This document shows positions 24,791 through 38,721 of a DNA stretch of 64,000 nucleotides, piece by piece; the first letter of the stretch is position 1; the number at the start of each line of letters is the position of its first letter. The DNA lies in the NCBI RefSeq assembly GCF_019599145.1, contig NZ_CP080647.1:4898001-4962000 (forward strand). Direction: 5' to 3'. The DNA is from Streptomyces akebiae. GTDB taxonomy: Bacteria; Actinomycetota; Actinomycetes; Streptomycetales; Streptomycetaceae. Below the pieces are notes generated by a model. The model worked only from the letters and a program-made list of their open reading frames with translations. It was not told the DNA's origin and made no database searches. The translations under genes and the position numbers were made by a program.

Positions 24791-26185
24791 TTACGGAAGC
24801 GTCCTACCCAGCAGACCGTCCGGGAGGATCCGCCACGCGTCCCCCGCCGCGAATCGCGACTTCATCCCGGCACCCGAACCGGAACCCGAACCGGACCCGT
24901 CGCCCGCTTCCACCCCCGAACCCGTCCCCGGCTCCTCCAGGGCCGGGCACAGCGCCTCGGCGACATGGGCTTCGATCGCGTCGTCGATCGGGCTCGGCTC
25001 CAGCGCCGTACCGTCCGCGTTGAGACGCTGGTACTTCATCAGGTTCCAGCCCATGGACAGCTGACGCTCGCCGTCCGCGCTGGTGAGGCTGAGGGTGCCC
25101 GCGCCGAAGACCCCGCCGTCGTGGCCCCAGAACCGCCCGCAGCCGGGCAGGTCCAGGGTGTAGATACCGAGGCCGTAGTCGATCGCGACGCCCGGGGCGA
25201 TCTCCACCGGAACCGTGCGCCGCATCTCGGCGAGGGACGACCGGCGGACCAGGTCACCGGTGAGCAACTGACGGTAGAAGCGGTTGAGGTCGTCCGTCGT
25301 GGAGACGATCGCGCCGGCCGTGTACGCCCAGGACATGTCGTAGACGCTGTAGTCGCGGGGCGGGTCGATGAGCCCGTAGAACGACTCGTACATCCTGGAG
25401 TGCGGTCCCTTGATGTACGCGGTGCGCGGATACGAGGTGTGGCGCAGCCCGGCGCGGTCGATGACGTTGCGGGAGATGTACGTCGACGCCTGCCGGCCGG
25501 TGACCTTCTCCAGGATCAGGCCGGCCACGACGTAGTTGGTGTTGGAGTACCTGCCCGGCTGCGCCCCGGGGCGGCCGGTGGCGGGGGCCATGAGGCCCAG
25601 CCGTATGAGCTCCCGCGGGCTGATCGAGCGGAAGCGGTGCTCGTCGAGGCTGGCGGTGGAGTTCTGGGCGAGGGAGGGGAATGCGCCGAGGACGTAGTCA
25701 CCTATGTGGCTGGTGTGGTTGAGGAGCATGCGCACGGTGACGGCGTCCCCGCGCTCCCGGGCGTCCCCGTCGGTGCCGCTGCCCTCGAACAGTTCGGGGA
25801 CGTAGTCCGTGACCGGGGCGTCGAGGCGGATGCGGCCCCGCTCCACCTGCTGCATGATCGCCACGGCCGTGAACGTCTTGCTGATGCTGCCGACGCGGTG
25901 CCGCATGTTCGGGGTCACCTCGCGGCCCGTGTCCACGTCGGCCAGCCCGGACGCGCCGGTCCAGCGCTCCCGGCCGTCCCGCACCGACGCGTACGTGCCG
26001 TACATCCCCGCCTCGTGGACCGCGTCGAGCGTCTCGCGCAGCCCGGCCCTGTGCAGCCCGGCGCTGTCCAGCCCGGCGCTGTCGAGCCCGGTCGGCGACG
26101 CCGGGGCGGCGACGGCACCGGGCACCGCCGCGACGAACAGAAGTGTGGTCCCCAGCGCGGTCCCGACGAGACGTTGAATGCGCAC
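24791..26185 (-). CDS. Secreted serine hydrolase, class C beta-lactamase/DD-peptidase family
   Basis: A 464-residue exported protein with a signal peptide (to about AVAAPAS), starting with GTG behind GGGGGA. The catalytic motifs are SISK (SxxK), YSN (YxN) and HDG in place of KTG, as in D-alanyl-D-alanine carboxypeptidases and esterases of the class C fold. Just after the signal comes a short repeat, GLDSAGLDSAGLHRAGL. The tail near 425-445 is a Gly/Ser run. The role may be peptidoglycan trimming or ester hydrolysis. Confidence 0.87.
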   Translation of the reverse strand: MRIQRLVGTALGTTLLFVAAVPGAVAAPASPTGLDSAGLDSAGLHRAGLRETLDAVHEAGMYGTYASVRDGRERWTGASGLADVDTGREVTPNMRHRVGSISKTFTAVAIMQQVERGRIRLDAPVTDYVPELFEGSGTDGDARERGDAVTVRMLLNHTSHIGDYVLGAFPSLAQNSTASLDEHRFRSISPRELIRLGLMAPATGRPGAQPGRYSNTNYVVAGLILEKVTGRQASTYISRNVIDRAGLRHTSYPRTAYIKGPHSRMYESFYGLIDPPRDYSVYDMSWAYTAGAIVSTTDDLNRFYRQLLTGDLVRRSSLAEMRRTVPVEIAPGVAIDYGLGIYTLDLPGCGRFWGHDGGVFGAGTLSLTSADGERQLSMGWNLMKYQRLNADGTALEPSPIDDAIEAHVAEALCPALEEPGTGSGVEAGDGSGSGSGSGAGMKSRFAAGDAWRILPDGLLGRTLP

Positions 26186-26307
26186 GGCGTGTCCCCCTCG
26201 ATCCTGACGTTCGATGGCCCCGGACGGTCAACTCCCGGGCCCTGTCAGGCGATTGTCACGAACAACCGGTGTGCGCTACATCCTTCCCGTGGACGACCGC
26301 TCTCACA

Positions 26308-26337
26308 GCGGGGCCATGACATCTGTCATGGCCCCGC
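26308..26337 (-). terminator. Strong hairpin terminator
   Basis: GCGGGGCCATGAC (26308-26320) pairs with GTCATGGCCCCGC (26325-26337), 13 bp with a four-base loop. It lies 22 bases past the stop of the 26-residue peptide gene and would end leftward transcription from it and the upstream transporter. Confidence 0.75.
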
Positions 26338-26359
26338 AGAGATCAGCGGACGAAGGGTG

Positions 26360-26440
26360 TCAGAGAGGTGCGAGCAGCACGGCCAGGACGGCGGCGAGCA
26401 CGGTGAGCAGTCCCGCGATGCGGGTGCTTTTGGTGCGCAT
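26360..26440 (-). CDS. 26-residue hydrophobic micropeptide
   Basis: The frame encodes MRTKSTRIAG followed by LLTVLAAVLAVLLAPL. That is a basic head and one membrane-length hydrophobic helix ending at the C-terminus. A good ribosome site (GGGAG, seven bases from the ATG) and a dedicated terminator immediately downstream support it as real. It sits 38 bases after the DMT transporter gene in the same direction, so it may be translated from that mRNA. Possible roles are a membrane micropeptide or toxin-like peptide; function unknown. Confidence 0.55.
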   Translation of the reverse strand: MRTKSTRIAGLLTVLAAVLAVLLAPL

Positions 26441-26478
26441 GGTGAACTCCCTGGGTGGGGGCGGGATTTCACGTGCCC

Positions 26479-31634
<5,156 letters not shown>

Positions 31635-31649
31635 CCCCCTGCCGGAGCC

Positions 31650-31685
31650 GACAGCGACAGCGACACCGACACCGACACCGACACC
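31650..31685. repeat. Hexanucleotide tandem repeat
   Basis: Six GACAGC/GACACC units run just past the beta-galactosidase stop codon and before its terminator. It is noncoding. Confidence 0.7.
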
Positions 31686-31689
31686 TACA

Positions 31690-31729
31690 ACAGGACGCTC
31701 GACCGGGCTCTCCCGGCCGGGCGTCCTGT
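31690..31729. terminator. Terminator between beta-galactosidase and imine-reductase-like genes
   Basis: ACAGGACGC (31690-31698) pairs with GCGTCCTGT (31721-31729), with a further CCGGG/CCCGG pairing in the loop. It lies between convergent genes. Confidence 0.7.
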
Positions 31730-31757
31730 CGTTCGCTCCCTGTCACCGGGGCACTCG

Positions 31758-32639
31758 TCAGCGCACCAGAAGGTCGATCACCCCTGTCAGGTCCTCCTCG
31801 CCGCCGCCCTCGGCCAGTCGGCGGCGCATCAACTCGAAGTAGGGGCCGAGCAACTCGTGGCTGACACCCTGCTGTTCGGCGGTGGCCAGGAAAGTCGGCG
31901 TGCCGGCCACCTGCATGGCCAGGTTGGAGACGACGCCTCGGGTGTAGTCACCGCTGCGCAGTTGCTCGGCGGTCTGGTGGGCCGACGGGGCCATCGCGAC
32001 GAGCCAGTCGGCGAGCAGCGGGGCGAACGACGTGGGGTCGATGTCCTCCTTGCGGATCAGGGCGAAGGCGTGCGCGGCCCCGGCGAACATGCCGTACATC
32101 GCGCTCAGCAGGGCCACGTCGTGCAGGGCCGCGAACCCCGCGTCCTCGCCGACATAGGTGGTGCCCAGCGGGGCGCCCAAGGTCTCCCGGTGCTGCTCGA
32201 ACAGCTGCCGCGAGCCGCTGTAGAACACGTAGCCGCCGGCCTCGGGGACGCCGACCATCGGAGGGACGGCCATGATGCCGCCGTCCAGGTAGCGGGCGCC
32301 CCGGCCGTGGGCCCACTCGGCGCGGGCGCGGGCCTGGGCGGGGGTCCCGGTGGTCAGGTTCACCAGGTCGCGGCCGGTGAGGTCGGCGTCGGCCAGCGCC
32401 TCGTCCACGGAGGCGTCGTCCAACAGGCAGACGACGACCAGGGTGTTCGCCGCGACCGCCTCGGCGGCGCTGTCCGCGACCTTCGCGCCCTCGGCGGCGA
32501 GCACCGCGGCTCGGGCCGGGGTGCGGTTCCAGACGGTGAGCGGATGGCCGGCGGCCAGCCAGGTACGGGCCAGTGCGGCGCCCATCGCGCCGAGTCCCAG
32601 CAGGGTGACGGCGGTCTTCTCGGAAGGGTTCTGTGTCAT
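31758..32639 (-). CDS. Imine-reductase/6PGDH-like NAD(P)-dependent oxidoreductase
   Basis: A 293-residue protein with the N-terminal Rossmann loop VTLLGLGAMGAALARTWL and VWNRTPARA (NADP-type). DGGIMAVPPMVGVP is a block typical of the imine reductase branch of the beta-hydroxyacid dehydrogenase family, and a helical C-terminal domain follows. The usual BHAD lysine is not obvious, which also fits imine reductases. It is divergent from an HxlR regulator. The start MTQNPSE lacks a good ribosome site; an alternative TTG start at 32675 overlaps the palindromic operator. Confidence 0.8.
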   Translation of the reverse strand: MTQNPSEKTAVTLLGLGAMGAALARTWLAAGHPLTVWNRTPARAAVLAAEGAKVADSAAEAVAANTLVVVCLLDDASVDEALADADLTGRDLVNLTTGTPAQARARAEWAHGRGARYLDGGIMAVPPMVGVPEAGGYVFYSGSRQLFEQHRETLGAPLGTTYVGEDAGFAALHDVALLSAMYGMFAGAAHAFALIRKEDIDPTSFAPLLADWLVAMAPSAHQTAEQLRSGDYTRGVVSNLAMQVAGTPTFLATAEQQGVSHELLGPYFELMRRRLAEGGGEEDLTGVIDLLVR

Positions 32640-32673
32640 GCCGAACAGGCTGGTCACGGGCGGGAAGGTGATC

Positions 32674-32685
32674 AAGTACGTACTT
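32674..32685. promoter_or_regulatory. 12-bp palindrome in the oxidoreductase/HxlR divergent region
   Basis: AAGTACGTACTT is a perfect palindrome midway between the two divergent genes. HxlR-type regulators of the QorR/YodB group bind short sites with GTA/TAC arms, so this is the best operator candidate. Confidence 0.5.
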
Positions 32686-32735
32686 CGGAGTGGGTGGTTA
32701 CCCTGAGGTGAGCGAGCACGTCAAAGGGGTGGGGC

Positions 32736-33074
32736 ATGACGACGCTGAACCGGCCGGGCGCACCGGAGGGACACATCTGCGGGATCGACACCGCGATGGA
32801 GGTGATCGGCGGCAGATGGAAGGTCCTGATCCTGTGGGCGCTCCACGAGCAGCCTTGTCGCCGCTTCGGTGAGCTGCGCCGGCTGCTGCCGGGTGTCAGT
32901 GAGAAGGTGTTGGCCTCCCATCTGCGCGAGATGGAGGCGGACGGGGTCGTACGCCGCGTCTCCCACGACGAGGTGCCGCCCCGCGTCGAGTACTCGCTGA
33001 CCGAGGACGGGAAGCGCCTCAACGACGCACTCGAACCGCTGGCCGCCTGGGGCCGGGAGCGGTCGACGCGGTAG
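32736..33074 (+). CDS. HxlR-family winged-helix regulator
   Basis: A 112-residue regulator. GHICGID near residue 13 carries the conserved N-terminal cysteine used for redox or electrophile sensing in this family. GGRWKVLILWAL and the RRFGELRRLLPGVSEKVLASHLREMEADG region (core GVSEKVLASHLREME) form the winged helix. Divergent HxlR-oxidoreductase pairs commonly respond to quinones, aldehydes or disulfide stress. A G-rich ribosome site precedes the ATG. Confidence 0.9.
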   Translation: MTTLNRPGAPEGHICGIDTAMEVIGGRWKVLILWALHEQPCRRFGELRRLLPGVSEKVLASHLREMEADGVVRRVSHDEVPPRVEYSLTEDGKRLNDALEPLAAWGRERSTR

Positions 33075-33158
33075 GCGCCCGGGCCCCCTTGCCGCCGTGC
33101 CTGCCGCTGTGCGTCCCCTGTGACTCGCTGTGCGTCAACGATGAATGCGACAGAATTG

Positions 33159-33189
33159 TTGACGATTTCGCGGGTGCGTCCGCTACGTT
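33159..33189 (+). promoter_or_regulatory. Promoter of the tannase-like esterase gene
   Basis: TTGACG (33159-33164) is followed after 18-19 bases by CTACGTT (33183-33189). Seven-base inverted arms CGTCAAC (33133-33139) and GTTGACG (33158-33164) overlap the -35 and could be an operator. Confidence 0.5.
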
Positions 33190-33233
33190 CGCAAGCGGAA
33201 ACGGGATGAGGACGCGAGCGAAGGAGTGACGCC

Positions 33234-34925
33234 GTGAAGCACAGGGCGGTCGGGCGCAGGAACGTGATCATGGGGGTCGGCGCGGCGGCGGGCGTGGCGG
33301 CCGTCGGCGGTTTCGCCGTCAGCGCGCAGGCGTCGGACGGCGGCTCCGCGAAGTCCTCGAAGTCCTCGGGGTCCTCGGGGTCCTCCGGTGCCACCGCCTC
33401 TGGTGCCCTGGCCTTCGACAAGGACGACTACACCGAGCTGACGACGACGATCACCACCGACGACGGTGACGTGGAGGTGAAGTACCACTTCTACAAGTCG
33501 ATCACCTACGTCACGAAGCCGGTCGACGAGACGTACCAGTCACTGAACGTCAGCGTGCCCGTGGAGATCGCCGGGAAGGCCGTCGACGCGACGAACGCAC
33601 CGATTCTGTTCGCGAATGCGGTGGGCGGCTATATGCCCTCGTCGGTGGCCGAGGCGACGGGCGTCGGCGGCGGAGGCATGACCGGGATGCCGGGTGGCGG
33701 CACCGACACCGGCACGGGCAGTGGCACCGGCACGGGCAGTGGCACCGGCACCGGCTCCGGTTCCGGCGAGGTCGAGTCCGGTGGCAACGGCCAGCTCGAC
33801 CAGCGGGGCCAGTCCGTCAGCAACGCGCAGCTCGCGCTCGCCGCCGGGTACGTCGTGGTCGAGCCGGGCGCGCGCGGCCGTACCCTCGTCGACTCGGACG
33901 GGCGGTACTACGGCGTCGCGCCGGCCGCCATCGTGGACCTCAAGGCGGCCGTACGGTACGTGCGGTTCAACAAGGGCCGCATCCCCGGCGACACCGACCG
34001 CATCGTGTCGTCGGGCACGAGCGCGGGCGGCGCCCTGTCCGCGCTCCTCGGCGCGTCCGGCGACAGCCCGCTCTACGACGCGCACCTGAAGGAGATCGGC
34101 GCGGCCGACGCCTCCGACGCGATCTTCGCCAGCGGCGACTGGTGTCCGATCACGGATCTGGAGCACGCGGACATGGCGTACGAGTGGAACTGGGGCGCCA
34201 ACAAGCTCGCTTCGGGCTCGCTCGTCGACCGGACGGTGTCGAAGGAGCTCACGGCGGCCTTCGCCGACTACCAGGCCTCGCTGAAGCTGAAGGCCAAGGG
34301 TCTCGGCACGCTGACCGTACGGAACCTCGACGAGTACCTGCTGAAGACGTTCCTGGAGCCGTCCGCGACCAAGTACCTGGCCGCCCTGTCGGACGCGGAC
34401 CGGACGACGTACCTGGCGAGCAACACCTTCATCACCTGGTCCGGCGGCCGGGCCGCCTTCTCCTGGGCGGACTTCCTCACCCACGTCGGCGCCCGGAAGA
34501 AGGATGCCCCGGCCTTCGACGCGTTCGACCTGTCGTCGGGCGAGAACAACCTCTTCGGCAAGGGCACCACCAAGGCCCGCCACTTCACCCTGTACAGCCT
34601 CCGCCACGAGGGCAGCGCGAGCGCACGGCTCGACGGCGACCTGCCCGAGACGCTGAAGCTGATGAACCCGATGCCGTTCCTCGCGAAGGCCAACCCGGGG
34701 CGCGCCCGGCACTGGTGGATCCGCGTCGGCACCAAGGACAGCGACACCTCGCTCACCGTCGTCGGCAACCTCGCCGCCAGGCTGGAGAACCTCGGCGACG
34801 ACGTCGACGCCGCCATGTACTGGGACGGCGGGCACGGAGCGAACGAGGACGCGGCCGACTTCATCAAGTGGATCGCGAAGGTGACCGACCACAAGACCGA
34901 CCACAAGACCGACCACAAGGGCTGA
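33234..34925 (+). CDS. Secreted subtype-B tannase-like esterase
   Basis: A 563-residue exported alpha/beta hydrolase. RRNVIMGVGAAAGVAAVGG is a Tat-like signal. The nucleophile elbow is SSGTSAGGALSALLG near 263. ASGDWCPITDLEHADMAYEW and the late MYWDGGHGAN (aspartate and histidine) match the layout of subtype-B tannases, which hydrolyse galloyl and related aromatic esters. A Gly/Thr/Ser insert (GTGSGTGTGSGTGTG) lies near 160-180, and the C-terminus ends in TDHK repeats. It starts with GTG behind AAGGAG. It could instead be a feruloyl-type esterase. Confidence 0.75.
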   Translation: MKHRAVGRRNVIMGVGAAAGVAAVGGFAVSAQASDGGSAKSSKSSGSSGSSGATASGALAFDKDDYTELTTTITTDDGDVEVKYHFYKSITYVTKPVDETYQSLNVSVPVEIAGKAVDATNAPILFANAVGGYMPSSVAEATGVGGGGMTGMPGGGTDTGTGSGTGTGSGTGTGSGSGEVESGGNGQLDQRGQSVSNAQLALAAGYVVVEPGARGRTLVDSDGRYYGVAPAAIVDLKAAVRYVRFNKGRIPGDTDRIVSSGTSAGGALSALLGASGDSPLYDAHLKEIGAADASDAIFASGDWCPITDLEHADMAYEWNWGANKLASGSLVDRTVSKELTAAFADYQASLKLKAKGLGTLTVRNLDEYLLKTFLEPSATKYLAALSDADRTTYLASNTFITWSGGRAAFSWADFLTHVGARKKDAPAFDAFDLSSGENNLFGKGTTKARHFTLYSLRHEGSASARLDGDLPETLKLMNPMPFLAKANPGRARHWWIRVGTKDSDTSLTVVGNLAARLENLGDDVDAAMYWDGGHGANEDAADFIKWIAKVTDHKTDHKTDHKG

Positions 34926-35060
34926 CCTCGCCCCACCCACCCCCGACGCCGAGCCCTTCCCGGGCTCGGCGTCGACGTGCTCCCGGGCTCGTCCGTCGAC
35001 GCGCTCCCGGCTCCTGCCACCGCTTTGTGACCGGTTCAAAAACCACCCGTGTCGCACCCG

Positions 35061-35109
35061 TTGACTTCCGCCCCCTCCGGCTCTAGTTTCGGCCAGCCGA
35101 AATGTTCGG
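35061..35109 (+). promoter_or_regulatory. Alpha-galactosidase promoter with nested palindromic operators
   Basis: TTGACT (35061-35066), a 17-base spacer and TAGTTT (35084-35089) form a clear promoter. Overlapping the -10 and start site is the perfect palindrome TTTCGGCCAGCCGAAA (35087-35102). It shares an arm with a second one, CCGAAATGTTCGG (35097-35109). Similar CGAA/TTCG motifs are bound by LacI- or ROK-type repressors of Streptomyces carbohydrate genes, so sugar-controlled repression is likely. The regulator is not in this window. Confidence 0.7.
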
Positions 35110-35163
35110 TGAGCCGATCCTTGTTCGAGATATCGATCCCTGGATATCCATCGAAGGAGCCGC

Positions 35164-37173
35164 ATGTACCCCCCTCCCCGCACCGACTCCCCCGGTTTCA
35201 GACGCCGTTGCAGAAACGCCGCCGTACGCGCCCTCGCCCTGGCGACGACCGCGACGGCCGCCCTGCTCCTGGCCCAGCCGGCGGCCGACACCTCGGCCGC
35301 CCCACCCGTCACCCGACTCGACGCCGCCCCGGTCGCGGTGACGGATCGTCAAATCCCCGTCCCCAAGGCCCCGATGGGCTGGGCCTCCTGGAACGCCTTC
35401 GCCGCGAAGGTCGACTACAACGTGATCAAGCAGCAGGTCGACGCGTTCGTCGCGGCCGGGCTGCCCGAGGCCGGCTACGAGTACATCAACATCGACGAGG
35501 GCTGGTGGCAGGGCACGCGCGACAGCGCGGGCAACATCACCATCGACGAGGCCGAGTGGCCCGGCGGCATGAAGGCCATCGCCGACTACATCCACAGCAA
35601 GGGCCTGAAGGCGGGCATCTACACCGACGCCGGCAAGGACGGCTGCGGCTACTACTTCCCCACCGGCCGCCCGGCCGCGCCCGGCAGCGGCAGCGAGGGC
35701 CACTACGTCCAGGACATGACGCAGTTCTCCCGGTGGGGCTTCGACTTCGTGAAGGTCGACTGGTGCGGCGGCGACGCCGAGGGCCTCGACCCGAAGACGA
35801 CCTACCAGGCGATCAGCGACGCCGTGGCCACCGCGAGCGCCACCACCGGCCGCCCCCTCGCCCTCTCCCTGTGCAACTGGGGCTACTCCAACCCCTGGAA
35901 CTGGGCACCGGGCATGGGCCCGATGTGGCGGACGAACACGGACATCTTCTACCACGGCCAGACCTTCACGTACGGCAATGTGCTGACGGCCCACGACCGG
36001 AACCTGCACCCCACGGCCCAGCACACCGGCTACGTCAACGACCCCGACATGCTGATGGTCGGCATGGGTCTCACCGCCGCCCAGGACCGCACCCACATGA
36101 ACCTGTGGGCGATCTCCGGCGCCCCGCTGCTCGCCGGCAACGACCTCTCCACCATGACCACCGAGACGGCGAACATCCTCAAGAACTCCGAGGTCATCGC
36201 CGTCGACCAGGACCCCCGCGGCCTCCAGGGCGTCAAGGTCGCCGAGGACACCACCGGCCTCCAGGTGTACGGCAAGGTCCTCTCCGGCACCGGCAACCGC
36301 GCGGTCGTGCTGCTCAACCGCACCTCCACCACGCAGAACATGACCGTCCGCTGGTCCGACCTCGGCCTGACGAACGCGGCGGCGACGGTCCGTGACCTGT
36401 GGACCCGTACGAACGTCGGTACGCCCGGCACGAGTTACACCACCAGCGTCCCGGCGGGCACCTCGGTCATGCTCACCGTCAAGGGCGGCACCGAGCAGTC
36501 GGCGAGCACCTACAACGGCACGTCGAGCTTCTCCGGCGTGGTCGCCGGGAACACCGGCCTGAAGACGGTCGACGTCTCCTACACCAACAACACCTCCGCC
36601 GCCCGGGTCGCCACCCTCACGGTCAACGGCCAGACCCCCACCAAGGTCTCCTTCCCGCCGACCGGCTCCAGCCCCGGCAACATCTCCGTGCAGGTCGGCC
36701 TGACCAAGGGCTCCGCCAACACGATCGCCTTCTCCGGCGCGCCCACCCTCGAAGGCATCGTCGTACGGCCGCTGCCCGGCACCAACGCCACACTCGTCAC
36801 CGGGACGCAGTCCGGCCGGTGCGCGGACATCAACGACAACTCCATCACCAACGGCACCGACGCCCAGCTGTGGGACTGCGGCGGCGGCCTGAACCAGCAG
36901 TGGGCCTACAACTCCGCCCGCAAGGAGCTGGTGGTGTACGGCAACAAGTGCCTCGACGCCTGGAACCGCGGCACGACCAACGGCACCCGCGTCGTCATCT
37001 GGGACTGCCACGGCGGCACCAACCAGAAGTGGGACGTCAACAGCGACGGCACGATCACGAACGTCAACTCCGGACTGTGCCTCGACGCCTTCGGAGCGGC
37101 CACCGCCAACGGCACGAAGCTCGTGCTGTGGGCCTGCAACGGCCAGAACAACCAGAAGTGGAGCCTGACATGA
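35164..37173 (+). CDS. Secreted GH27 alpha-galactosidase with C-terminal ricin-type CBM13
   Basis: A 669-residue exported enzyme. A signal peptide runs to about residue 45. The GH27 barrel starts PMGWASWNAF near 70. D199 in FVKVDWCGG is the nucleophile, D260 in WRTNTDI the likely acid/base, and VNDPDMLMVG is the conserved family block. After the barrel sandwich comes a CBM35-like region (STYNGTSSFSGVV, about 440-540), then a ricin-B CBM13 (545-669) with repeated QxW motifs. It would release galactose from galactomannans or raffinose-type sugars. GAAGGAG precedes the ATG, and the next gene overlaps by ATGA. Confidence 0.93.
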   Translation: MYPPPRTDSPGFRRRCRNAAVRALALATTATAALLLAQPAADTSAAPPVTRLDAAPVAVTDRQIPVPKAPMGWASWNAFAAKVDYNVIKQQVDAFVAAGLPEAGYEYINIDEGWWQGTRDSAGNITIDEAEWPGGMKAIADYIHSKGLKAGIYTDAGKDGCGYYFPTGRPAAPGSGSEGHYVQDMTQFSRWGFDFVKVDWCGGDAEGLDPKTTYQAISDAVATASATTGRPLALSLCNWGYSNPWNWAPGMGPMWRTNTDIFYHGQTFTYGNVLTAHDRNLHPTAQHTGYVNDPDMLMVGMGLTAAQDRTHMNLWAISGAPLLAGNDLSTMTTETANILKNSEVIAVDQDPRGLQGVKVAEDTTGLQVYGKVLSGTGNRAVVLLNRTSTTQNMTVRWSDLGLTNAAATVRDLWTRTNVGTPGTSYTTSVPAGTSVMLTVKGGTEQSASTYNGTSSFSGVVAGNTGLKTVDVSYTNNTSAARVATLTVNGQTPTKVSFPPTGSSPGNISVQVGLTKGSANTIAFSGAPTLEGIVVRPLPGTNATLVTGTQSGRCADINDNSITNGTDAQLWDCGGGLNQQWAYNSARKELVVYGNKCLDAWNRGTTNGTRVVIWDCHGGTNQKWDVNSDGTITNVNSGLCLDAFGAATANGTKLVLWACNGQNNQKWSLT

Positions 37174-38576
37174 GCGAGATGAGCGACATGAACGGCGGGC
37201 CCGGCCTCTCCCGCCGCATGTTCCTCGGCACGGCGGCGACCGTGCCGCTGGCCGCGACCGGCGTGCTCACCCTCGGCGCCGGCACCGCCCACGCCGCCGA
37301 CTCCGCTTACGCGATGGTCTACTTCACCGAGTCCACCACCATGCTGGAGGCGGACTACGGCCTCCACCTCGCCGTCAGCCAGGACGGTCTGAACTGGACC
37401 CCGCTGAACCAGAACGCGCCCCTGGTCACCCCGACCCAGGGCGCCGGCGGCCTGCGCGACCCGTTCCTGATGCGCAAGCAGGACGGTACGTTCGTCGTCC
37501 TGGCGACGGACCTCAAGGGCACCGACTGGAACTACAACAGCACGTACATCCACGTCTGGGACTCCGCCGACCTGCGGACCTTCACCGGCTACCGGCGGCT
37601 GAAGCTCCACGACATGACCAACACCCACAGCTGGGCGCCGGAGGCCTACTGGGACGCCTCACGCAGCCAGTACGGCATCCTCTACTCCTCGGTGAACAGC
37701 AGCGGCCACAACGTGATCATGGTCAGCTACACCACCGACTTCGTCACGTCGACGAGCCCCCAGGTCTTCTTCGACCCCGGCTACGACATCATCGACGGCA
37801 ACCTCACCATCGGTGTCAACGGCGTCAACTACCTCTACTACAAGCGCAACCAGCAACTGGTGGGCGCGCGGTCGACGTCCCTCACCCCGGGCAGCTTCAC
37901 GCCGTTCAGCACGCCTGTCGCGCAAGGGGGCACCGAGGCCCCCACGGTGGTGAAGTCCCTGACGTCCTCCGCCTGGTACCTCTGGGGGGACACGTACACC
38001 CCCAACGGAGTCTTCTACGTCTGGCAGTCCAACGACCTCGCCTCCGGCACCTGGACGGCCCTCGACCAGAAGCTCTACACCCAGCCGCTCAACTCCAAGC
38101 ACTGCGGCATCCACCCGATCACGTCGACGGAGTACACCAACCTGCTGGCCAAGTGGGGCGCCCCCACGTGGAACCGCCTCAAGTCGTACAACTACCCGTC
38201 CCGCTACGTCCGCCACAGCGGCTTCGTGGGCCGCATCGACGAGTACCCCTTCGACCCGTTCCCGGACTCCCAGTGGAAGCTGGTCCCGGGCCTGGCGGAC
38301 TCCTCGGCGGTCTCCTTCCAGTCGGTGAACTACCCGACCCGCTACCTCCGCCACTACAGCTACGCCCTCCGCCTGGACGCGAACGACGGCACGTCGACGT
38401 TCGCCGCGGACGCCACGTTCACGCGCGTCGCCGGCCTCGCCGACTCCACGTGGTCCTCGTTCCGCTCGTACAACAACCCGACCCGCTACATCCGCCACAG
38501 CGGCTACCTGCTCCGCATCGACCCGATCTCGACGGCGACGGAGCGGGCGGACGCGACGTTCCGGGTGGGCTACTGA
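37170..38576 (+). CDS. Tat-secreted GH43-like glycosidase with AbfB (CBM42) domain
   Basis: A 468-residue exported enzyme. SRRMFLGTAATVPL is the Tat signal. The five-bladed propeller carries GLRDPFLM (catalytic base region), SWAPEAYWD and a later GTEAPTVV (glutamate), as in GH43-type arabinofuranosidases or xylosidases. The last 140 residues are an AbfB arabinose-binding trefoil with three repeats (NYPSRYVRHSG, NYPTRYLRHYS, NNPTRYIRHSG). Its ATG overlaps the stop of the alpha-galactosidase (ATGA), so the two are translationally coupled and probably act together on galactose- and arabinose-decorated plant polymers. Confidence 0.9.
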   Translation: MSEMSDMNGGPGLSRRMFLGTAATVPLAATGVLTLGAGTAHAADSAYAMVYFTESTTMLEADYGLHLAVSQDGLNWTPLNQNAPLVTPTQGAGGLRDPFLMRKQDGTFVVLATDLKGTDWNYNSTYIHVWDSADLRTFTGYRRLKLHDMTNTHSWAPEAYWDASRSQYGILYSSVNSSGHNVIMVSYTTDFVTSTSPQVFFDPGYDIIDGNLTIGVNGVNYLYYKRNQQLVGARSTSLTPGSFTPFSTPVAQGGTEAPTVVKSLTSSAWYLWGDTYTPNGVFYVWQSNDLASGTWTALDQKLYTQPLNSKHCGIHPITSTEYTNLLAKWGAPTWNRLKSYNYPSRYVRHSGFVGRIDEYPFDPFPDSQWKLVPGLADSSAVSFQSVNYPTRYLRHYSYALRLDANDGTSTFAADATFTRVAGLADSTWSSFRSYNNPTRYIRHSGYLLRIDPISTATERADATFRVGY

Positions 38577-38584
38577 CGCCCGGG

Positions 38585-38661
38585 GCGGAGCCGGGATCCG
38601 GCTCCGCCGCCTGAGCACGCCCTCGCGCCGGTCCGGAGCCCCAGCGGCTCCGGACCGGCGC
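38585..38661 (+). terminator. Tandem terminator hairpins after the glycosidase operon
   Basis: The first stem is GCGGAGCCGG (38585-38594) with CCGGCTCCGC (38598-38607). The second is a 16-bp stem, GCGCCGGTCCGGAGCC (38625-38640) with GGCTCCGGACCGGCGC (38646-38661). Both directly follow the GH43 stop codon. Confidence 0.75.
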
Positions 38662-38721
38662 GGGCAGATCGAACGGAACGGACCGAACGGGGCGGACCGA
38701 CAGGGCGGACCGAACGGGGCG

